From Dipteris shenzhenensis (taxonomy: Eukaryota; Polypodiophyta; Polypodiopsida; Gleicheniales), in assembly GCA_047967505.1 (NCBI GenBank), contig CM106541.1: a DNA stretch of 64,000 nucleotides. The stretch is one strand, 5' to 3'. Within the stretch, counting starts at the first letter, position 1. The number at the start of each line of letters is the position of its first letter. The translations under genes were made by a program, and so were the position numbers. The notes under the pieces were generated by a model. The model was not told where the DNA came from. It saw nothing but the letters and a program-made list of their open reading frames with translations, and made no database searches. Of the stretch, positions 33,521 through 42,870 are shown piece by piece.

Positions 33521-34169
33521 AATCCATGTCTTGAAGTTGTGGTGGTGCAATGCTTTGAAGACAGCCATAGCTTGATGATGTCGTTGAAGTGATGTATGTT
33601 GCATTATACCAATACACATTCTTCATTCGCAAGGAGGCCAACTTCTCCTCGGCATGCATTTGCTTACCTAAATCCTCATGAATTGCAGTGAACTTGCCTA
33701 TGAATGATTCAACTGGTTCCCACTTCTTGATGTTCAAAGGGAAAAAATCTACCACCATGAATAAGAGCTCTTAGAAGCCAAACACAAAATTTCCAAATGG
33801 ACTCATTGCACTTACAAGTGAAAAAGCTACATAGATAGAAAGGCTGACAGTGTGATGGTATCCTAGATTGATTGTATGATGGAGGAAGTTGCATATCTTT
33901 TTCGATGTAAAATGTTGCACTTTTGTCAGCCATCCTTTCTTTCCAAACTTGAACTTCAAGATGCACCCCTTCCACTCATGCAAGATGTCACCTCTCTTGC
34001 TCTTGGGAAGCTTATGTGGACCTTTGGCTAATCCTTTCATCACTATCCGTCATTTAAGTTGTAGGTGCAAGGGATCCACTCATCCAATGCATTTCTAATG
34101 TTGTGGAAGACACAAGAGGTCATAGAATTGTGTGGTCTTGTAGGCTTGCTCCTCACCATGCTTACAGAG

Positions 34170-34375
34170 GTTGTAACAGCAAGAATGGCTATATAGGGAA
34201 ATGTAGCTCTAATAGAGGCACAAAAGAGGGAGAAGGAGAGGGATAGAGCAGTAGCCAATAGAGGCATAGGAGAGGGATAAGGAGAGGAATAGAGCAGCTC
34301 CAATTGAGGCACAAAAGAGGGAGAAGGAGAGGGACAGAGCAGCAGCAACAGAGGCACAGGAGAGGGAGAAGGAGA
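34170..34375. repeat. GA-rich 48-bp-class tandem repeat (left part; right part 39917-40070)
   Basis: Degenerate units of GGCACAGGAGAGGGAGAAGGAGAGGGA with AGAGCAGCAGC-type inserts. The same repeat continues at 39917 after Copia-4, showing the element landed inside it. Confidence 0.8.
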
Positions 34376-34759
34376 TGTGAAGATAGTGGGAGAGAGGGAA
34401 GAAGTCTCGCTTGCAGCTTTCTCACAATCACAAATGGGGGAATACACACAACGGTGGAGGCTGAAAACAGTTTTCCTCTTCTTAGTTGTGAAAGCCAAAA
34501 GGACTCTCGTACAAAGAAATAGAAGAACCCTATATGTGGGTCTGAAACCAAACTCAACTAACTAAGGTGGCATACTAACTGAGCCACGAACTAGTGTAGA
34601 TAAGGATAGCTGTCATCCAGCTATTATTCGTGGGCGGTGTACCAACCGCATCTCCAGCTAACAAGTCGGTGACATAAGTACCCAACGGTCACCCTGGCAT
34701 ATCTCGAGTGGAGCTCGATATCTCAACACTCCCCCTCGAGCTCAATCCCAAATCCTGCA

Positions 34760-37700
34760 CACACCAAGCAGGTCTCTGAACTTGCGCAGCTTTTGTGCGC
34801 CCAATGCTTTCGTGAATATGTCAGCTACCTGATCCTTTGTGCTAACATAGACTAGATCAATAAGACCTCGTAAAACCTTCTCCCGCACATAGTGATAATG
34901 CACCTCAATGTGCTTTGTTCTGGCATGAAAGACTGGGTTCTTTGCCAAGTGTATATGCCAAGTGTATACTGCTCATGTTGTCACAATAAATGACAACTGG
35001 CCCATCTGTAGATTGATGCATATCATAGAGTAGCTTATGCAACCAGGCTACCTCACATGCAGCCATTGCTGCACCCCTGTACTCAGCCTCTGTGCTCGAC
35101 AAGGCAACTGTAGGCTGTTTCTTGCTGCTCCAAGTGACTACAGCACTCCCAAAAGAGAACACATATCCACTGGTAGATCATCTATCAGAAATGCTACCAG
35201 CCCAATTAGCATCAGTGTATCCATGCAACTGTATTTGAACCCCAGCCTCATAAAATAGTCCATACTGCAATGTGGACTTCACATACCTGAGTATGCGTCT
35301 AGCCGCATCCAAATGCGGTTTCCTTGGAGCCTGCATAAACTGACTTACCAACCCAACAGCATAGCTCAGGCCTGGTAATAGTCATGTAAATCAAACTTCC
35401 TACTATGCGTCTGTACATAGTAGGGTCTTCCAGAAGCTCACCTGCATCTGTGCTCAGCTTCACATTTTGCTCCAAAGGAACTGAAATAGGCGTACAGCCT
35501 GTCATCCCATATTTGGATAGCATGTCCAATCCATACTGCCTCTGTAAGAGCTGTATCCCACTTGGTGATCTAATCACCTCAATGCCCAAGAAATAATGCA
35601 GCTCTCCCAAATCCTTCATCTCAAACTTCTGCCTCAATAGCATTTTCACATGAAGGATATCTTCATCACTATCACCTATGATGATCAAATCATCAACATA
35701 AATGACCAGCAGCATAATCCCTTTCTCTGTTTTTCTCACATAGAGTGAGAAATTTGCCTTGGAAATCTGAAAGCCAATAGTGACAAGATACTATCCTATC
35801 TTGTCAGACCATGCTCTAGGTGCTTGCTTCAAGCCATACAAGGCTTTCTTCAACCTGCAAACAAACTCAGGATGAGTAGCATGAACATAACCTGCTGGCT
35901 GCTCCATAAAGACCTCTTCTTGCAAATCACCATGCAAGAAGGCATTCTTTACATCCATCTGATGTAAAGACCATCCCTTTGATGCAGCCATAGCAATGGC
36001 TGCTCTTACGGTTGCCATCCTTGCAACCGGGCTGAAAGTTTCTTCATAATCAATGCCATATGTCTATGCATACCCCTTGACAACTAATCTTGCCTTGTAT
36101 CTATTCACAGAACCATCTGCATTGTGCTTGATCTTATAAACCCACTTACAACTAATTGCATTCTTGCCTTTAGGCAAAGGCACCAATTCCCATGTAGCAT
36201 TAGCATCCAAGGCATCCATTTCTTCATCCATGGCTTTCTCCCATTTTTCATTTCCCATGGCTTGCTCAAAAGAAGTGGGTTCTGGTTCCTGTATCACTTT
36301 GACCATATAGGCATAGTGAATGGCTATAAATCCATCATATTTCAGCATATCCATAGGATACCTAACCCTGGTAGACCTGCGCAAAATAGGCTCACTTCGA
36401 GGTGCTCTCAAAACATCCCTGGTCTTCCTTACTCCAGGTGTAACAACAGAAGGAATACCCAACTCATCATCAATGCCCTGTTCTGAGCCACTGGATTCAC
36501 CATCCACATAAGAGTGACCTGCATTCACATCAAACATGGGCTGATCTACCTTCTCTTTTCCTTTTCGTGATACCTGCGTACCACTATCTGCATTGCTTTG
36601 AGGGGATTCTCCTGATCTCAATTCGCCTGTCCATGGTGAAGTATGTGAACCACTGGTAGAGGACACTCCAGGTCCACTGATATTTTGTGATTGCTGCTGT
36701 GCATTCTGTGTAGCATTACCATTTTGTGCATCTACATCAATCATCACATTTACTGGTTTATACCAGCTGCTCATCTCATCAAAAACAACATCTCTGCTCA
36801 CTGTGAACTTACGTGTAGAAGGGTTATAGCATCTATACCCTTTCTGCTGCAGAGAATAACCAATAAAGACGCACTTCTCAGCTTTTGGATCCAACTTGGA
36901 CCTCAACTCATCTGGCACATGGACATAAGCAATGCAACCAAAAATCTTCAAATGAGAAATATCTGGTTTCCTACCTGTATACATCTCCTCTGGCATCATG
37001 CCATGTATTGCTACAGTGGGAGTCCTGTTCATTATATAGACTGTTGTAGCAACTGCTTCAGCCCAATAATAATCTGGTAGATCTTTTTCATTTAGCATAG
37101 CCTGAGACACCTCTCGAATATGCCTGTTTTTTCTTTCTGCAATTCCATTTTGCTGTGGGGTATGACTGCATGAATATTGCTGCTTTATACCATGCTCCTG
37201 CAAGAACCTTGCAAACTCATTTGAGAGGTACTCTACCCCTCCATCTGACCTTAGGCATTTTATTTGCAGGCCTGTTTCTTTTTCAACCATAGCTTTGAAA
37301 GCTTTGAAGTGCCCAAACACTTCACTTTTCTTTTTCATAAAATACACCCACAGTTTTCTGCTGAAGTCATCAATAAATGTGACAAAATAGTGACAGCCTC
37401 CAATAGATGCAGCTTTTGTAGTCCACACATCAGAGTGTATTAATTCCAATGGTTTTTTACTCTCTTGAACATGCCTAGGAAAAGGTTTCCTTGCATGTTT
37501 CCCAAATTGACAGGCTTCACAAATCTTGTGCATTTCTGCAACCTTGAATTTTGGCAATCTTGCAACAATATTTTGGGCTTGCATTGATTTTAGTCGCTGT
37601 ATATTAACATGACCAATGCGTTTGTGCCAGATATCAATATCTGCAACTACACCGGTCCCATGTGCAAACATTGCTGCACTCAATTCAGGCATGTCTGCAT

Positions 37701-38093
37701 CCAACGTAAACATCCTGCCCTTCTTCTTTCCTTTTGCTATCAAGCGACCATTATTTTTCATATCCTCAACAAAGCATCCATGAGGATTAAATCTGACCTG
37801 CAAGCCCTGCTCAACCATCTGACCAACAGAAACCAGGTTCTTGGTGATGTTCGGGACATGAAATACATCAGACAAGTATTTCTTTTTCCCATCTTGCATA
37901 GACAAAGGAATTTTTCCAATCTGCACAATAGGATGTGTAGTATCATCACCAATCTCCACAAATCCTGGTTTTTCCATTTTTCTTGCATCCTGCATCCATT
38001 CAGCGTGACCTGTCATGTGGTTTGACGCACCCGAGTCAACATACCACACATCATTGCTTTCTTCTTGTTACAGAATTTGTCATATGCTGCACC
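34760..38093 (-). pseudogene. pol: Copia-4 pol
   Basis: Protease with VDSGASNHM at the start (38049), GAG-pre-integrase with HKRIGHVN and CEACQFGK, integrase with HSDVW...FIDDFS...RSDGGVEY (one Gly changed to Val next to the catalytic region) and [12 protein letters not shown], then a Ser-rich linker and RT beginning [16 protein letters not shown] at 36064-36066 separates RT N-terminus from [17 protein letters not shown] and RNase H ([14 protein letters not shown], a small duplication GKEP/AYTL near 34960) follow. The position of the TAG is identical to Copia-1 and Copia-3. Confidence 0.9.
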
Positions 38094-39057
38094 ATAAACA
38101 AATGCTCATTTCTGTCATCGCCTTGTCTACTAGAGGATGCATAATTGCCTTGCTGCAATTTTCCACTCATAATGTCATTCTGCTTTTTGTAGCAGTCTTT
38201 AGCCATATACCCATTTTGCCACAATAGTAGCATTCAACATTACTGTTTGCATTTTGGCTTCTCTGCCATCCACCACAGCCTCTTTGGCTCCCCCTGCCTC
38301 TAGAGTTACCACGTCCTACTGCATAGGACTGGTTTTCTTGCGTTTGCTGCATATTCTGATTTCTACCACGGCCTGCAGATCGGCCTCCTCTACCTCTGCC
38401 TCTACCTCTGCCAGCATTTGAGTAGAAGACAGTTTCTTTTGAAGTTCCTACTGAAGAAGATGCACCCCCATTTCTCTGCTCTTCAGAAATTAGAAGAGCA
38501 ATCAACTTCTCAAAATCAGGAAAGTTTTCACGGACGGCAATGGATGTCCGGAACTGTGCATAATCCTTTCCTAGACCATTCAAGGTCACAGAAACCAAAT
38601 CATCATCATCCACTGGCGACCCAATGGAAGCAAGTGCATCTGCAATTTTCTTCACTTTCATGTGGTAGTCATTTATGCTCAAATTTTCTCTCTACACATT
38701 GTGCAACTCCTGTTTGAGTTGCATTTTCCTGGCTTGCGTATTTGTGCTATACATTTTTGCCAAAGTATCCCATGCCTCCTTTGGCGTATTTGCATCCTGA
38801 ATATGCACAATCATGGAGTCCGAAATACTGATAGATAGCCAGTACATAACTTTCCTGGCTCTCTCATGCCATCCTTTGAATGCCTGCATTTCCTGTTGAC
38901 TGGGAACATTAGGAAGAACAGGTTCTTCTTCATTTCCTGTAATGAATTCCCAATAGCCTTTTCCCATCAAGAAATTCGTCATTCTAAACTTCCATGCCTG
39001 GAAGTTGTTCTTGTCAAGCTTTTCAGTGACAATCTGTGAAAGAGAATCAGATGCCAT
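38094..39057 (-). pseudogene. gag: Copia-4 gag
   Basis: Starts at 39057 with MASDSLSQIVTEK, codon 8 intact. The capsid-like WKFRMTNFLMGKGYWEF region is typical of copia gag (UBN2 family). A TAG near 38694 replaces Gln after HNV. The Arg/Gly-rich linker leads to the CYYCGK knuckle, where a single-base loss moves the rest (MAKDCYKK) to another phase that then joins protease. Confidence 0.88.
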
Positions 39058-40070
39058 TACAGAACATTGCAAAATATTCTGTCACTGCAAAAAACACAGC
39101 TTTTGCCTCACACGGGCAGATCTGCAAAACTGACGAAAGTGGTATTTCACCACACAGTCACTTCCTAGTGACGATTTTGCATCAACAGGCAACAGGCATG
39201 AATTTGCAACTCCCAATATCTCTGCACACAGGCATACAATGCAATTTCTGTGGCACCTTTCCACCGACTAGCCGCGCAATGGTGGCACAGCAAAAAACAG
39301 GGCCTTTTTTTGAGTGCCTGCGAAGAACTTCCGCCTTCAAAACGGGCCCCGAAACGGCCTCAAATCAGCATATACTGCGCTCTTGCTACACCGCGAAGGG
39401 CGTCTCAATCTGAAACAATGCACTCCTGCACTTCTAGCTGTGCTACCTGCAGAGATTTGCTCCCAAACTCGAAATAGGAAAGCACCACTTGTCCTCTTAC
39501 CAAGACACCATGAACTTGGCTTGCTTTCTTGAGCTCCTTACCACGAACAAGGCTCTGATACCATGTGAAGATAGTGGGAGAGAGGGAAGGAGTCTCACTT
39601 GCGGCTTTCTCACAATCACAAATGGGGGAATACACACAAAGGTGGAGGCTGAAAACAGTTTTCCTCTTCTTGGTTGTGAATGCCAAAAGAACTCTAGTAC
39701 AAAGAAATAGAAGAACCCTATATGTGGGTCTCAAACCAAACTCAACTAACTAAGGTGGCATACTAACTGAGCCACGAACTAGTGTAGATAAGGATAGCTG
39801 TCATCCAGCTATTATTCGTGGGCGGTGTACCAACCGCAACTCCAGCTAACAAGTCGGTGACATAAGTACCCAACGGTCACCCTGGCATATCTCGAGTGGA
39901 GCTCGATATCTCAATAGGAGAGGGACAAAGCAGCTCCAATAGGGGCACAGGAGAGGGAGAGGGGAAAGAGACAAAGAGAGAGAGAGGAACTACAGCAAGC
40001 AGGCCAGAGAAGGAGGGAGCAAAGAAAGAGGGGGAAGAGGGAAAATGCAGGGGATTTGGTTCAAATGGAG

Positions 40071-40849
40071 TGATTTGGTAGGCTGAACCAGAACAGTGGG
40101 AGGTAGAGGCCCTAGAAAGAGGAAGGGGAGAAGGAAAATTTGCCAAAGGTCGCTACCATCCCATTGGAGGCAATTTTGGGCTCATGTGGGGGAGGTGCAC
40201 TTGGTAGGAGGGTCAAACATGGGTTAAGAGGAGGGGGGATGATTTGGGTGGCCCCTAGTGTAAGGGGAGCAACCAATAGCGGCTCTTTGTAGGCCTACCC
40301 ACACTCCACCTCAACATACCATTGCCCCACACCTTCTAGCACTCTCATTGGTACACCTCAAATCACTCTCTAATCCCTTGAAATGAGAAAACACTAATTG
40401 GAGGCCCTTTTGAGACCCCCTTTCTCCCCTAATGCAGGCAGTAATTCCTGCAAAAGTAAATCATGAAGCCTAATCATCTCTAATCACTCATTACCAAGCA
40501 CTCTAGTACTCTACCAAGCATGCAAGCTTGGTGATGACTGGTAATTATTACTACACTCATAGGGATCATGCATGCTTAAGCTCGGTGGTGGGTGAGCAGG
40601 CGATTGCATAGCATCACCTCCTGGAGGGCCAGCAAAAACTCAATACAAAGATCTTTGTCTAAATGGATGCTCAAATATGTGTCGATTTGTATTTGTGAGA
40701 GCATATGTTTAGACTATGGTCTACACCCACTGTTGGGTGCTGATCACTTCAGTAGGGAGGGGTAAATTTTGCGTTTGGGGGAGGTCTTAATTGTGGTGGG
40801 AAGGGACTTTAGGTCCAACTGAGGGGTTGAAACCAAGTGACTCTAGTTA
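40071..40849. other. intergenic, no gene seen
   Basis: Mixed-composition sequence with no sustained frame. Short palindromic GCATGCAAGCTTGG / CATGCATGCTTAAGC stretches near 40515-40580 are the only structure noted. Confidence 0.4.
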
Positions 40850-41170
40850 AACTAACTAACCTATTTGTCTAGTTAGAGACTAATCAGTTAGTCTAACCTA
40901 GCCTAGTGAGGGTTAGACTAACCATAGTCGAACTTAGTTAGTGTATCTAACTACAATTAAGTTAACTGAGGTTAGGTTAAACTAACCGAACCAAACGCAA
41001 AACTAACCTAGCCTAGGTTTCTGCTAACTAACCTAGCTTAACCTAATCTAACTGAGTTAGACTAACTAGCCTAGGGTCAACCAACTAACCTAGCCTAACC
41101 TAACCTAGGTTAACCAACTAACCTAACCGTCGTTAGTCACTAACCTGAGGTTAGTTTTAGGTTAGGTTTT
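40850..41170. repeat. degenerate CTAACC/TTAGTC-rich repeat
   Basis: Overlapping CTAACCTAGCC, GTTAGACTAACC and AACCTAACC variants fill 320 bases in both orientations. It resembles a satellite-like or telomere-derived low-complexity tract but is not TTTAGGG. Confidence 0.7.
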
Positions 41171-41419
41171 TTTTTTTTTTTTGTGCTGGGGGGCATCCGA
41201 CAGCGGCGCCGGGGAAGTGCTGCAAGGGGGGAATGGCGCAGGGGGGTTGCGCGTAGGGGGAAGGGGTGTGCGCAGGGGGTGAAGGGCGGGGGGGAAGACA
41301 GGGGTGAGGGTCGGAGAGCGGGGTCGGGGTGCGCGGGGCGGGGGGTGAGCGATGGAGAGCAGGGGGTGAGGGATGGGGGTTGAGGGACGAGGGAGAACGG
41401 AGGGGTGAGGGGTGAGGAA

Positions 41420-41519
41420 NNNNNNNNNNNNNNNNNNNNNNNNNNNNNNNNNNNNNNNNNNNNNNNNNNNNNNNNNNNNNNNNNNNNNNNNNNNNNNNNN
41501 NNNNNNNNNNNNNNNNNNN
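41420..41519. other. assembly gap (100 N)
   Basis: Exactly 100 N between a G-rich tract (41171-41419) and a CT microsatellite. A round number suggests a placeholder gap of unknown true size in sequence that is hard to assemble. Confidence 0.99.
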
Positions 41520-41920
41520 TCCACCTCCACCACCTCCCTTTCACCTCACTCTCTTTCTCTCTCTCCTCCCTCCCCCTCTCTCTCCTTTCTCTCTCCTCTC
41601 TCCTCTCTCCCCCTTTTCCCCTCTCTCTCTCTCTTCTCTCTCTCCACCCCCCCCCTCACTCTCTCCTCTCTCCCCCTCGTTCTCTCTCCCTCTCTCTCTC
41701 ACTCTCTCCTCTCTCCCCCTCATTCTCTCTCCCTCTCTCTCTCACTCTCTCCTCTCTCCCCCTCGTTCTCTCCCCCACCCCCTCTCTCTCTCTCACTCTC
41801 TCCTCTCTCCCCCTCATTCTCTCCCCCCTTACGCCCGCCTCTCTCTAACCCCCCACCCCGCCCCCCCTCTCCTCTCTCTCCCCCTTACCCCCTCCCCCTT
41901 ACCCCCCCTCTCTGTAAACC
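41520..41920. repeat. CT-rich microsatellite
   Basis: TCTCTCTCACTCTCTCCTCTCTCCCC units repeat with a period of roughly 58 bases in places (CCCCCTCATTCTCTC blocks). No coding value. Confidence 0.9.
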
Positions 41921-41929
41921 CCCCTCTCT

Positions 41930-42345
41930 CTGACCCACCCCACCCCACCCCCCACCCCGCCCGCAACGGCGCTCTGCAGAGCTGCCGCCGCCGCGCACCC
42001 CCCAACCCCCCCGCCGTTGCCCCCATGCACCCCGCACTGCCCCGCCCCCTCTCTCTAACCCCCCACCCCCCGCCTCGTGGCGGTGCACGCAGCGCTGCCC
42101 CGCCCCCTCTCTCTAACCCCCCACCCCCCGCCCCGCGGTGGCACACGCAGGGCCGCCCGCCCCCTCTCTCTAACCCCCCACCCCCCGCCCCGCGGGCAGC
42201 GCACGCAGTGCCGCCCCGCCCCTCTCTCTAAACCCCTACCCCCCGCCCCGCGGCGGTGCACGCAGCGCCGCCCGCCACCTCTCTCTAACCCCCCACACCC
42301 CGCCCCGCCGCGGTGCACGCAGCGCCGGCCTGCCCTCTCTCTCTA
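41930..42345. repeat. GC-rich tandem repeat, about 60-bp unit
   Basis: About six units of CTCTCTCTAACCCCCCACCC + CCGCCCCGCGGCGGTGCACG + CAGCGCCGCCCC. The GCACGCAGCGC block recurs near 42080, 42140, 42197, 42257 and 42317. CpG-dense, unlike the rest of the window. Confidence 0.9.
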
Positions 42346-42399
42346 ACCGCCCCCGCTCACCCCACTCCCCCACCCCGCCTCCAGGGCAGCCCACTCTCG

Positions 42400-42858
42400 G
42401 GTTGCGGGGCCCGTTTGGAGCCTCAGATGATCTCGGATGGCTCTATCGTATGGTCGGTGGCCTATTTCGGGACCGACTCCTAGTCTACCGTTTTGCACGC
42501 CGGTTCTATCATATGGTCGGTGGCCTGACCCCCAGTCGACCGTTTTGGGCAGACTGGGTCGGTCACCCAATTGAGCCTAACCGACTACGACTGGTGGCTA
42601 TATAAGAGCAAGCTCGTGAAGCTCATTTCATCACTGGCTATAGCAACCCTGATTCCTTAGCATCCAGCCTTCATCTTCTACTGTTTCCAGCATGCCATCG
42701 AAGCTTCTTTCACAGGAGCGCATGGTTGGGAGGCAGCACCATCTATTGTATCAGTTCTACAGTAATCAAATTTTTGATTCTCCATACTATCTTGTTTTCT
42801 CTCTTGCGTACAAGATCCTGTTATTTGTTGAGCACAGACGTTGTATTATTTTCTTACA
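42400..42858 (+). mobile_element. candidate LTR 3' portion of another element
   Basis: A TATATAAGAGC box (about 42597) is followed by a U5-like segment ending TTTTCTTACA and then TGGTATCAAGGG at 42859-42870. That matches the first eight bases of an initiator-Met primer site. A TATA box followed by a CA terminus and a primer site is the layout of a copia 5' LTR. The left edge is unclear because of the GC-rich repeat, and no partner LTR is in the window. Confidence 0.5.
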
Positions 42859-42870
42859 TGGTATCAAGGG

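Larger units (their letters stand above)
30651..34160 (-). pseudogene. G2: hypothetical gene remnant, split by Z1
   Basis: A minus-strand frame of about 390 codons (34043 to 30651 after removing Z1 and its duplicate, 2,223 bp, a multiple of three) keeps phase throughout but has four internal stops (about 33771, 31152, 30990 and 30804). It includes GDILHEWKGCILKFKFGKKG, KKWEPVESFIGKFTAIHEDL, the Z1 site at DMD|CSN, WSCKHVDENALEDLLG, a CHAC...H cluster, and an acidic VSLFIDVEEEDVKN stretch. Further coding-like sequence in another phase lies at 34050-34160. No family recognised. A TTCTTTATTTTAG at about 31150 could be a splice acceptor rather than a stop. As in G1, stops outnumber indels. Confidence 0.5.
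34376..39916 (-). mobile_element. Copia-4: full-length copia element, best-preserved copy
   Basis: 5,541 bp on the minus strand. The 353-bp LTRs (34376-34728 and 39564-39916) differ at about 11 sites (about 97%). One terminus has mutated CA to TA. GGAGA is duplicated at 34371-34375 and 39917-39921. The primer site is at 39552-39563. All copia domains are present, with one 661-codon open stretch (36067-38049). Disabling changes are few: gag TAG near 38694, a 1-base deletion in the zinc knuckle near 38208, RT TAG at 36064-36066, and a stop near 35790. It is the best reference for the family in this window. Confidence 0.95.

Noticed and set aside
28196-34160. G2/G3 as viral or transposon polyproteins
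   Set aside because: No protease, RT, integrase, helicase or capsid motif was found. Kept as hypothetical genes.
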